NCBI GenBank assembly: GCA_002507545.1
Contig: DAVR01000009.1
Coordinates: forward strand, 1 to 59,257
DNA length: 59,257 nt
Direction: 5' to 3'
Source of the DNA: Archaeoglobus sp. UBA230
GTDB lineage: Archaea > Halobacteriota > Archaeoglobi > Archaeoglobales > Archaeoglobaceae
In this document: positions 16,356-24,396 of the stretch, in pieces
Numbering within the stretch: the stretch's first letter is position 1
How the letters are laid out: every line of letters begins with the position of its first letter
The notes under the pieces: generated by a model
What the model saw: only the letters and a program-made list of their open reading frames with translations
The model's database searches: none
What the model was told of the DNA's origin: nothing
Translations under genes and position numbers: made by a program

Positions 16356-17512
16356 GGACTCTGCTCACATTGGGCTTCATATTCATTGTGTTCGCCTCAC
16401 AGGCAGTATGGGTGACATTCTCACCCGTCCTCACCTTTGCTGCCGAGGAAATTGGAGTTTCCGTTGAGTTTCTTGGTCTGCTTGCCGTAACTTATCCCAT
16501 CTTCTTCCTTATTCTGACAATACCCAGCGGTTTGCTTCTTGACAGGGATTTCAAGCGATGGTTTCTCTTTGGCTCCGTAGCTACTTTCTTTGCCGCTGCA
16601 GGAAGATTTGTAAGCTTCAACTATTACTGGCTTCTTGTATGTCAGCTTTCAGGAGCCTTGGGGCAACCATTCTTGCTGAACGCCTTTGTCCCCTACGCCT
16701 CTCAGCTTTATGAGGAAAGGAGGACGGCAGTTATTTCAGTGTTGAGTCTCTCAATGTATCTCGGCACCGTTTTCGCCCTTGCAACAGGACTTAAGCTCTA
16801 CACCATTGGTGGATTAAAGATTCTGATTATGCCCGCTGCTTTAATAGCGGTTCTTGGTATTTTACTCATCCTTGTCTCTATAAGAGGCGTAGAGTTCCGT
16901 AAGGCTGAAAAATTTGCGGTAAAGCAGTTTGGAGGTGTTTTGAGGAGAAAGGACCTCTGGATTATCGGTGCCATACTGGGATTTGGTGTTGCCACCTTCG
17001 ACAACCTCGCTACGTGGCTTCAACCTGCCCTTAGCAGCGAGGGTTTGGAAAGGGTTGCAGGGGATGCTGTTGCCCTGGCCATAATTCTCGGACTGATTGG
17101 AGTTGCAGTAATCCCAGACAGAATTGCAAGGAAAAACCTCAGAACGATATACATGAGGTCAATAACCCCGCTCATAGGCATGTTCTTCGTAATCCTCATT
17201 TTTGCCGTTAATGATGTTCTGCTCTTTGTCTTTCTTGGTGTCAGCGGATTTCTCATGCTTCCCGCCTATGCAATAATAATGGACTGGATAGGGAAATTCT
17301 GTGAGAAGGATGTTCATGGAAGCGCTGCTGGCTTTGTTGGGTTGACAAGCAGGGCGATTTCTGTAGCGCTGACACTGGGGGCGATTTACTTCATCACCAG
17401 TGCCGAACTCTACTTCGCCTATCTCACCCTACCCGTTATGATTGCCTTTATCCTTACCCTAATGCTCCCCAATGACCTCAGGATTTCACAACTTCAAAAT
17501 GGACAACGGTGA
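16352..17512 (+). CDS. Major facilitator superfamily transporter
   Basis: A 386-residue protein with 11-12 predicted membrane helices and an MFS-like loop SGLLLDRDFKRW after helix 2. The ATG at 16352 overlaps the stop of the PLP enzyme by four bases (ATGA), so it is translated from the same mRNA and may move that enzyme's substrate or product. A GTG at 16343 would give only three more residues. The last 35 bases overlap the convergent ASCH gene. Confidence 0.82.
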   Translation: MRTLLTLGFIFIVFASQAVWVTFSPVLTFAAEEIGVSVEFLGLLAVTYPIFFLILTIPSGLLLDRDFKRWFLFGSVATFFAAAGRFVSFNYYWLLVCQLSGALGQPFLLNAFVPYASQLYEERRTAVISVLSLSMYLGTVFALATGLKLYTIGGLKILIMPAALIAVLGILLILVSIRGVEFRKAEKFAVKQFGGVLRRKDLWIIGAILGFGVATFDNLATWLQPALSSEGLERVAGDAVALAIILGLIGVAVIPDRIARKNLRTIYMRSITPLIGMFFVILIFAVNDVLLFVFLGVSGFLMLPAYAIIMDWIGKFCEKDVHGSAAGFVGLTSRAISVALTLGAIYFITSAELYFAYLTLPVMIAFILTLMLPNDLRISQLQNGQR

Positions 17513-17792
17513 CGAACTCCTCATCTTTTATCTCCCCGTAAATCCTTTTTAGGGTGGAAAGCAAAGCATCCCTACTTTCAAACCCATCTCTCCTTGCATC
17601 CTCTTCGGTAAGCTCCTTGAGCCTCTTGATAACCACCTTTTTTACCTTAGCTAAGGCAAATCTCTCTCCATTGGCTGTCAATTCCACAATTCTTCCAACC
17701 GGATAGCTCTTTATTCCCCTTCTTACAGTAGTTATCTTCTCCCCTGAAATTATCCGATCAACAAACTCGGCATCGAAGTTAATCTTCTCCAT
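17478..17792 (-). CDS. ASCH (PUA-like) domain protein
   Basis: A 104-residue protein with the ASCH fold: the N-terminal FDAEFVDRIISGEKITTVRRG contains the G-x-K-x-x-T-x-R motif. The rest is a small beta barrel ending in VTVVHFEVV. ASCH proteins are related to PUA RNA-binding domains, and some bacterial members hydrolyse N4-acetylcytidine (YqfB). That is notable because the gene immediately upstream makes N4-acetylcytidine. Start at 17792, with GGAGATGG a few bases upstream; it overlaps the tmcA end by 14 bases and is surely cotranscribed. Confidence 0.85.
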   Translation of the reverse strand: MEKINFDAEFVDRIISGEKITTVRRGIKSYPVGRIVELTANGERFALAKVKKVVIKRLKELTEEDARRDGFESRDALLSTLKRIYGEIKDEEFVTVVHFEVVKS

Positions 17793-20076
17793 AGTACCAT
17801 CTCCAGACCTTTTTAACCGCATTTAGCAGAGTTCGGTACTTCTTGAACCCCTCTCCCGGCAGGTCCTTCCAGTGCTTGAGCTGCAGGCATTTGCCGATTA
17901 AAACCTGCACCTCCACATCCTCCAGCTCATCTTTGTCAGTTCTTGAGTAGTAGTATCTCACGAGTGGGCGGATAATGTCCGAAACATACTCGTAGAGGCT
18001 CATTCCCTGAAAGTATTTGCTCATCCTCCTCCTTTCGACCTTTCCGAATTCTGGTAGAGGTAGATCAAAGTCCCTTCGCAGGGATTTTAACAGCAGAGCA
18101 GCAGTTTCAGTCTCAAGGTCTGAAAGCTCATCGGCAAGGTATTCAATTAGCCTCCTGGTAAATTCAGCGTTGAGCATTTCGACAATGCTCTCAACATCCG
18201 GCTTTAGCGCCTTGAGAACTATTACCGTGTGTTCTCCACTCACCTCGTTTCTCTGGGGAGTTATGTGCACCGGAGTAAAGCTATTCCTTATCCAGAATCT
18301 CAGCAGTTCAGGGGAGACTCCAAATCCTGATCCCACCCAGTCCATTCCTCTGCCAAAAGCCCACTCGACTATCTTGGCAAGGGCAAAGCTGCCAATTCCC
18401 ATGTCCATTGCTTCCGGATGTGTTGCTATCCTTACAACCCTCGCTCCGACCATTTTCGGAAAATCAAAGTGCCAGTAGTGTTTCAGCATCAGATCAGGGA
18501 TGATCTGCCCCTTCGGCTTGTAGCCGTCCCTTATCTTATCTATGGTTTCCTCATCAAGATTACCTTCAACTGCAACGTGGAGGGAGCAGACGGGTTTTCC
18601 GTTAACTGTAACGATAAAAGGCAAGTGATTTGGCATGTCCAGCAGGATTGCTAAATCGGAAGGTCTGTTGCGGTAGTGGGCGAGAACGTAGATGCCAAAG
18701 AACTCCCTCAGAAGCCTTTCATCTCCTGCAAGCTCATCCTTTGAAATCTCCCTGAACTCCAGTTTGCCCTCCCGAATTGCCTCTATGTCTTTATCATCAA
18801 GTTCTGCAGGCTGCGCATCGAGCAAAAGCACATCGTAGAGCCATTTCTCTATCGGGTCTCCCCTGCCGTATCTGATTGGCTCCTCCATGTGGATTCTGTT
18901 GATCTCAACGCTATCGTCCTTTTCAAGCCTTTTCAAAAATCTTATGCTGAATCCTCTCCCAGTGCCTTCATAACCGTGAATTGTGGTTGAGAAAATTACA
19001 TATCTCATTCCTTCAGTAATTTTAAGCAGAACAGGTACGTCAATTCCCGCAGCCTCATCCACAATTACGACATCAGCAAAATCCTTCTCCAGCATTGCTC
19101 TTCTTGGCACAACGTATTCAACCCTTGCGTACTTGCTGTTGACCACCGTAATCATCCCGTTTGTCTCCTTGGCGAAGTATTTGGTCATCCCCTGCCTCAC
19201 CATTGCCTTCAGCAGGAATTTGAAGTAGGTCTGGACTGACTGGGGTGTGGGAGCAACGACCATGATTCTGGCAGGTCTCTTCAGCAGTCTCTGCATCCTC
19301 GATATGATGTAGGGTGTGGCTATGCCGAGAATCGCTGTTTTCCCTCTTCCCCTGTCTGCCGTTATAACAACTGCCTTTCTTTCTTTTTCCCTCTCAAAAA
19401 GGCGTTCAAAGACCTGCAGAACCCTTACCTGATCCTGTGTGGCGCAGAGCTTGTATAGCTTCCTCTTTATTTCAATGTCCTCTGGGATAACAATTTCTTC
19501 CCTTGAAACGTCCTTCGGTTCAAATTCGTAGGGTTTTATAATCTTCCGCCTGTCTGCATCAAAAACGATAATTCCTTCCGCTTTAAGCGTACGTCGCATA
19601 AATCTCGCAAAGAATCTGCCCTTTACGTCATCAACCGTATAGGGTTCGCTCACCAACTCTTCATGCCATCTGCTCCTGAAATTCTCCCACCTCGTTAAGG
19701 GAGGAGAAATGGCGATTATTATCCCGCTCTCTTTGATTGTTTCGACAATTATTCCGAGATCGTTTGGGTGGAAACCCTCGGTAAAATCTATTATAAGGGA
19801 TGAATATGTCTGACCAAGCACCTTCGGAGAGTCCTTGTAATGTAAAAACTCTCCTTCAAAGTATCTGCGAGAAATTTCGAGAAAATCGCTCCTTCCAGCG
19901 ATCAGTAACGTTTCTCCTTCCTGTTTTCTCTTCCACCTTTTGTAAACTCTCTTCGCAATCTTCATTACTCTATCATCAAGCTTATCGGAGCACAGGACTA
20001 CCATGAACCTGTGTCTATTCTCGGCAGCGATTTCTGTTGCCCTTGAAATCTCTGCAAGAAGCTCTCGTACAGTCAT
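17779..20076 (-). CDS. tmcA: tRNA/RNA cytidine N4-acetyltransferase TmcA
   Basis: A 765-residue enzyme that uses ATP and acetyl-CoA to make N4-acetylcytidine in RNA (Kre33/NAT10 family). An N-terminal domain is followed by the helicase-like ATPase with Walker A DRGRGKTA (241-248) and Walker B VIVDEAAG. A GNAT acetyltransferase domain spans about 480-640 (IATHPEAMDMGIGS). The C-terminal tail domain is also present. Hyperthermophilic archaea use this mark heavily, in rRNA as well as tRNA. A TATA-like AAATATTTTT lies about 27 nt upstream of the ATG at 20076. Confidence 0.94.
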   Translation of the reverse strand: MTVRELLAEISRATEIAAENRHRFMVVLCSDKLDDRVMKIAKRVYKRWKRKQEGETLLIAGRSDFLEISRRYFEGEFLHYKDSPKVLGQTYSSLIIDFTEGFHPNDLGIIVETIKESGIIIAISPPLTRWENFRSRWHEELVSEPYTVDDVKGRFFARFMRRTLKAEGIIVFDADRRKIIKPYEFEPKDVSREEIVIPEDIEIKRKLYKLCATQDQVRVLQVFERLFEREKERKAVVITADRGRGKTAILGIATPYIISRMQRLLKRPARIMVVAPTPQSVQTYFKFLLKAMVRQGMTKYFAKETNGMITVVNSKYARVEYVVPRRAMLEKDFADVVIVDEAAGIDVPVLLKITEGMRYVIFSTTIHGYEGTGRGFSIRFLKRLEKDDSVEINRIHMEEPIRYGRGDPIEKWLYDVLLLDAQPAELDDKDIEAIREGKLEFREISKDELAGDERLLREFFGIYVLAHYRNRPSDLAILLDMPNHLPFIVTVNGKPVCSLHVAVEGNLDEETIDKIRDGYKPKGQIIPDLMLKHYWHFDFPKMVGARVVRIATHPEAMDMGIGSFALAKIVEWAFGRGMDWVGSGFGVSPELLRFWIRNSFTPVHITPQRNEVSGEHTVIVLKALKPDVESIVEMLNAEFTRRLIEYLADELSDLETETAALLLKSLRRDFDLPLPEFGKVERRRMSKYFQGMSLYEYVSDIIRPLVRYYYSRTDKDELEDVEVQVLIGKCLQLKHWKDLPGEGFKKYRTLLNAVKKVWRWYYGED

Positions 20077-20097
20077 TGATTATAGGAGTATGGAAGG

Positions 20098-20970
20098 TTA
20101 AAAATATTTTATTTGGCTGAGTTTTTCAATTACTGAAAGGTAGCTGAAAAATAAAACCTCAAAGATTGCACATACTGCGGCGGGTATTGCAGCCTTCTCT
20201 CCAAAAAGCAGTATTGAAACTCCCGCTGTAAAGCCGAGATTTTTGTATGATGCAAAAAGTGTTTTGGTCAAAGCAAATCTACGACTAAATCTGAGGAAAA
20301 CAAGAAACGTCAGTGTTCCAATCAGAAAAGTTCTGGCAAAACCTACAAAAATGACTTCGGTAATTTTGTCAACTTCAAAGAATACATGGGCATTCACACC
20401 CACAATCGAGTAAACTACGACTCCGAATCCAAGGTTTATTGCAGACCTCAACGCATCCGATTCTCTAAATCTCAGAAATCTTGAAACTAAAAGGGGTATA
20501 ATAATGAGTAGAACCAATGCTTCAACGATTGCCATGACATCCACTTTTTTACCCGTAAACAGGATGATTACAGCAGGAGTGAATAGGAGCGACAAGATGT
20601 AAGCAAACCCGCTCGAAAGGATGCTTTCAGTGACATCTCCCTTCAAGAGCTTTGAAAAGGGGACTATTGCGATGGCGGGTGGGGCAGCAGCCATTACCAC
20701 AAATCCGAGCTTTAACATTTCGTCCTTGACAAGCAAAAAGGATAAAAGGAGAATTATCCCACTGAGAAAACCATAGTTCAGGCCCAAGTTCAGCAGAGAC
20801 GTCCGCACATTAAAATTTCTGAAGTCAACTTCTGCCAGCGATAGTGTCATGATGACTGCAAGAAGGGGAATTACGAGTTTGCTTGTAAATGTGGCCAGGA
20901 ATGGAAAGATGAGAGCAATGAGCATTGCAAGTGTGAAAACAACTGCTGAGTTTTTGACCAGTCTTATCAT
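20098..20970 (-). CDS. Bile acid:sodium symporter (BASS) family transporter
   Basis: A 290-residue protein with nine or ten membrane helices. The BASS hallmarks are SLAEVDFRNF after helix 2, AAAPPAIAIVPF with the helix-breaking prolines, and ASYKNLGFTAGV near the end. These are sodium-coupled importers of organic anions such as bile acids, pyruvate or pantoate. It lies 31 bases after btuF on the same strand, but a TATA-like TTTTATTTTC about 25 nt upstream of its ATG suggests its own leaderless promoter. Linkage to corrinoid uptake is therefore possible but unproven; the substrate is unknown. Confidence 0.82.
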   Translation of the reverse strand: MIRLVKNSAVVFTLAMLIALIFPFLATFTSKLVIPLLAVIMTLSLAEVDFRNFNVRTSLLNLGLNYGFLSGIILLLSFLLVKDEMLKLGFVVMAAAPPAIAIVPFSKLLKGDVTESILSSGFAYILSLLFTPAVIILFTGKKVDVMAIVEALVLLIIIPLLVSRFLRFRESDALRSAINLGFGVVVYSIVGVNAHVFFEVDKITEVIFVGFARTFLIGTLTFLVFLRFSRRFALTKTLFASYKNLGFTAGVSILLFGEKAAIPAAVCAIFEVLFFSYLSVIEKLSQIKYF

Positions 20971-21001
20971 TTATCGAGGTGTGACTGAGAGAAAATAAAA
21001 A

Positions 21002-21952
21002 TTATTCTTTTTTGTTATTGTGAATAAGCTCTGCAACTATCTCAACTGCCTCTGCAAGCCTGTATGAAGGGCGGTTGATGATGTCTGCATCTACGACATA
21101 AACCCTGCCGTCCTTAACTGCCTTGATACTTCTCAGCCTCTCGTCACTAACAACCCACTCATAAACAACATCCTTTCCTCCACCCATTCCTGTGCCACTG
21201 CTTACCAGTATGACGTCTGGATTAGCAGCGATGAGGTCTTCAAGACTGACAATTTTCCATCCCTCGAATTTAAAGACGTTTTCACCTCCAGCAATGGCGA
21301 TGACTTCATCAATGAACGTATTCTTCCCACTGACCCATATCGGATCGTGCCACAGCAAATGTACAACTCTAACTTTCGGCTCATTCTTAACTTTCTCTCT
21401 GACTCTCTCAATCCTTTCAGCCATTTCTTTAACAAGCTTGGTAGAATTGTTGTAGTTTCCAGTGGCTCTGCCAATCAGAATTATGTCCTTCATCACGTCC
21501 TCGATAGTTCTGGGATCGAAGGCTATGACATTTATTCCAAACTTTCTGAGGGTTTCTATCGTTTCCAAGCCATTGCCGTAAGAAGCTACAACAAGATCGG
21601 GTTTCAATGCCAGAACTCTCTCGATGTTTATCGTCGAGTATCCGCCAACACTTTCCAGTTCACCTTTTTCCTTCTTCTCCACCACTACTGGGGGATAGTT
21701 GCAGTAATCTGTAACTCCAACAACTTTCCCTCCTGCTCCGATGGCGAAGAGAATCTCTGTATTGCTTGGAGCAAGTGAGACTATGCGGTTGGGATGCCCT
21801 TCTGGAATTGGATAACCAGTATCATCAACTGGTTTAGCATTGAGAATCTTGCTCAGGTTGAACTTTTCAGTATTATCATAATTCGATGCTGGTTGGGAGA
21901 TGCAGAGGGTTAAAAAAAGTGTTAGGAGAACAATATACACCAGTCTTCTCAT
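21002..21952 (-). CDS. btuF: Cobalamin/iron-siderophore type ABC transporter substrate-binding lipoprotein (BtuF-like)
   Basis: A 316-residue periplasmic-binding-protein-fold protein (helical backbone, BtuF/FhuD class). A signal peptide ends with the lipobox LFLTLC, with C17 the likely lipid-anchored residue. The two lobes are recognisable by RIVSLAPSNTEILFAIGAG and by PDLVVASYG. The sequence alone cannot separate corrinoid from haem or siderophore binding. The cluster context (CbiZ, intrinsic-factor-like protein) points to corrinoids. ATG at 21952 overlaps the upstream gene by four bases. Confidence 0.85.
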   Translation of the reverse strand: MRRLVYIVLLTLFLTLCISQPASNYDNTEKFNLSKILNAKPVDDTGYPIPEGHPNRIVSLAPSNTEILFAIGAGGKVVGVTDYCNYPPVVVEKKEKGELESVGGYSTINIERVLALKPDLVVASYGNGLETIETLRKFGINVIAFDPRTIEDVMKDIILIGRATGNYNNSTKLVKEMAERIERVREKVKNEPKVRVVHLLWHDPIWVSGKNTFIDEVIAIAGGENVFKFEGWKIVSLEDLIAANPDVILVSSGTGMGGGKDVVYEWVVSDERLRSIKAVKDGRVYVVDADIINRPSYRLAEAVEIVAELIHNNKKE

Positions 21953-24396
21953 TCTCTTTTCCTCCCTTTCAATCCAGCAGCAGCGAGTGCAGCCAGCAGT
22001 GCTGTTACTGTCAGAAATCCGGGCGCACTCTTCTCAGCCTGAGTCGCTGTAACGGTAGCAGTAACGGCAGCAGTCTCTTCTGTTTGATTTACAGTTGTGG
22101 TAGCAGTCTCCGTATCCATATTAGAACCAGCCGTGGCATTAATACTGGTCTCAGACGACGCAGCAGTAACTTTGATCGGATGTGGCTTACCAAGCAGAGC
22201 CATAATGGCGCTGACAGTCATGTATCCTGGATTGGATGTCTGGTAATCTGTATACATGAAGTAGCCCTCTTCTGTCTGAAGGCTGAGTAAATGCTCCACG
22301 ACACTATGATTGTTCTTCATCCACTCTGCAGGATTTATACCAGCAGCAACAAGTGCCTGTATTGCCCAAGCATCACTCGCTGCGTTGCTTGCCGAGTTTC
22401 CAAAGTATCTCATCCCCCCATCATCGTTCTGCCCCTCTTTCAGATAATCGAGTGCTTTGAGGATGCATTTCGAATCCTTGGGTTCGCCTGCAGCAATCAA
22501 AGCCTGTATCGCTGCAGCAGTATCATCGAAATCACTCTTTTCACCAACATTCCAAGAAAATCCACCATCAGGGTTCTGCTGTGTCTTAAGCCACTCTGCC
22601 GATTTGCTTACGTCCTCACCCACAGCACTCAGAGCGAGCATCCCCCAGATTGTGGTGTATACAAAATCACCTATCTGCCCGTTCTCTTTCATTTTGGATT
22701 TTAGCATGTTGACCAGATCAAATCCTGCGAAGTTTCTTGGATTCTCGTCAGCATAGACAAGGGCGAGTATTGTTCTTGCGTAATCAGCAGTCCCCATCAC
22801 CCCAATTTCATCCTTCAACTTCTCCCTCATAAAATCTATCGGGCTATTTCCATTTTTCCTCCACTCATGAGGACTCTGACCGGCAGCTACAATCGCCATC
22901 ACAGCCCAAGAAGTTTTTGCCACGCTGCAGTTCTCATCGGGGTTTGCAAATCCACCATCATCGTTCTGAATTGATCTGAGCCATTTCAATGCCTTTACTA
23001 TTCTCTCATCACTCGCATTGAGCGGAAAGTTGCTCCATTTGATGGTTACAGCGAATATGCTGAAATCACTCACTTCTGCGGCGTAGTATAAGTATTTCTC
23101 ATCCTCCCCTGTTCTCTCGGTGGGGATATCAATCCACGAACCGTTGAACTTCATCATAACAACTTCTCTGCCCTCTGCCAATTCTCTTGGAACTTTGAAG
23201 CGTATCTTCACATCAACAGTGCTGTTTACTTCAAGATCAAAACATGAGTAGATTGTTCCGTAGATGACTCCTGGAGGTGTGTTTGCCTTTGATAGGGAAA
23301 TCTTCAGAGTCCTGTCGCGATTGTCAACCCACAATCCTGTGATGGACAGGTTTTCCGCAACCTCCTCAGACACCGATACGTTAACAGCATTTCCCGGCTT
23401 AAGAACCAGTGGGTAACTCATGTTCAGAACGGATTCAGGTTGTGTAACTGTCACGTTCTTGCTTATTGAGCTCGACAGTCCATCATCATCAACGACAGTG
23501 AGTTCAACCCTGTATGTTCCCGGTTGGGTGTAGGTGTGGGTAACAACCACTCCTTCTCCACCTCTCCCGTCTCCAAAGTCCCAGAGATAGGAAATTATTT
23601 CTCCATCGTCGCTTGACTTTGATGCGTTAAAGGTAACCTCTTCTCCAACCATAGGATTTTGTGGGGTAAAGGTAAATTCTGGAAAGGGAGACACCTTTTT
23701 AGGCCACACAATGCTGACGTATACCTCATAATTGTCGCCGAGCGAGATTTGAATCTTATAAGGCGAACTTTCGGGAGTTTCACTCATGCTGCGAGAGAAG
23801 TACCACACTACTACGTCTCCAGGGTTTACTCTGAAATCGGTTGCTGCAACGCCGGGCAAAGGATCGTTGGGATAATTCACCCAGTACATCCAGCCTGAAG
23901 TTTCACCAATATCCCCCTTGCAGAGGCTTTTAATGCATTTAACAAATATCCCCCACTCTGTGAGTTCAGGAGTGATCGTGAAGTGCAATATTTCAGCAGC
24001 CTTTTTCAGGGCTCCGTATGCTGTTCTCCACTGAACCTCCTTGCCGAGAACATCAAAGGTTCCCGATGGTAGTGTGTAGGTATATTTGCTACCTCCACCA
24101 CTACTACTGCTCGAACATTCTGTAATCTGAATGACCGTAGATGATGTCTCATCGCCAGCAATAGCCGTAACGTTAAGCTCACCCTCTACCCTCGGGATGA
24201 AATAGGCCGGATTGCTTGGTGAAGCACTGGCAAAAATTGGAGTTCCGGAGTTTATTCTGAAAATTATCATTGCCTCCTGATCCGTGGTTACTTTTACCTG
24301 CTTGTTCAGGCAGTTTCCGGTGACGCTAACGGTTAAAGCTGACGCTACCGGAAGCAGAAAAATTAAGACAAGAATTGCAAAGAGAACACGACGCAT
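21949..24396 (-). CDS. Surface-anchored intrinsic-factor/transcobalamin-like protein (DUF4430, PKD, alpha/alpha barrel, PGF-CTERM)
   Basis: An 815-residue secreted protein. Signal peptide 1-20; beta-rich region 21-95; Ser/Gly linker 95-103; DUF4430 (transcobalamin-type beta domain) about 112-203 with YGALKKAAE, GIFV and SGWMYWVNY; PKD domain 240-318 (WDFGDG); a PGF-pre-PGF-like segment 322-450. An alpha/alpha barrel follows at about 462-737 with prenyltransferase-type repeats (QNDDGGF, QNPDGGF, QNDDGGM). Then a Thr-rich stalk 743-788 and a PGF-CTERM sorting tail 790-815 (PGF, hydrophobic helix, GRKRE). Vertebrate intrinsic factor and transcobalamin pair the same two fold types, in the opposite order. 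Expressed from TGATG overlap with the propeller gene and four-base overlap with btuF. I infer a cell-surface corrinoid binder. Confidence 0.82.
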   Translation of the reverse strand: MRRVLFAILVLIFLLPVASALTVSVTGNCLNKQVKVTTDQEAMIIFRINSGTPIFASASPSNPAYFIPRVEGELNVTAIAGDETSSTVIQITECSSSSSGGGSKYTYTLPSGTFDVLGKEVQWRTAYGALKKAAEILHFTITPELTEWGIFVKCIKSLCKGDIGETSGWMYWVNYPNDPLPGVAATDFRVNPGDVVVWYFSRSMSETPESSPYKIQISLGDNYEVYVSIVWPKKVSPFPEFTFTPQNPMVGEEVTFNASKSSDDGEIISYLWDFGDGRGGEGVVVTHTYTQPGTYRVELTVVDDDGLSSSISKNVTVTQPESVLNMSYPLVLKPGNAVNVSVSEEVAENLSITGLWVDNRDRTLKISLSKANTPPGVIYGTIYSCFDLEVNSTVDVKIRFKVPRELAEGREVVMMKFNGSWIDIPTERTGEDEKYLYYAAEVSDFSIFAVTIKWSNFPLNASDERIVKALKWLRSIQNDDGGFANPDENCSVAKTSWAVMAIVAAGQSPHEWRKNGNSPIDFMREKLKDEIGVMGTADYARTILALVYADENPRNFAGFDLVNMLKSKMKENGQIGDFVYTTIWGMLALSAVGEDVSKSAEWLKTQQNPDGGFSWNVGEKSDFDDTAAAIQALIAAGEPKDSKCILKALDYLKEGQNDDGGMRYFGNSASNAASDAWAIQALVAAGINPAEWMKNNHSVVEHLLSLQTEEGYFMYTDYQTSNPGYMTVSAIMALLGKPHPIKVTAASSETSINATAGSNMDTETATTTVNQTEETAAVTATVTATQAEKSAPGFLTVTALLAALAAAGLKGRKRE

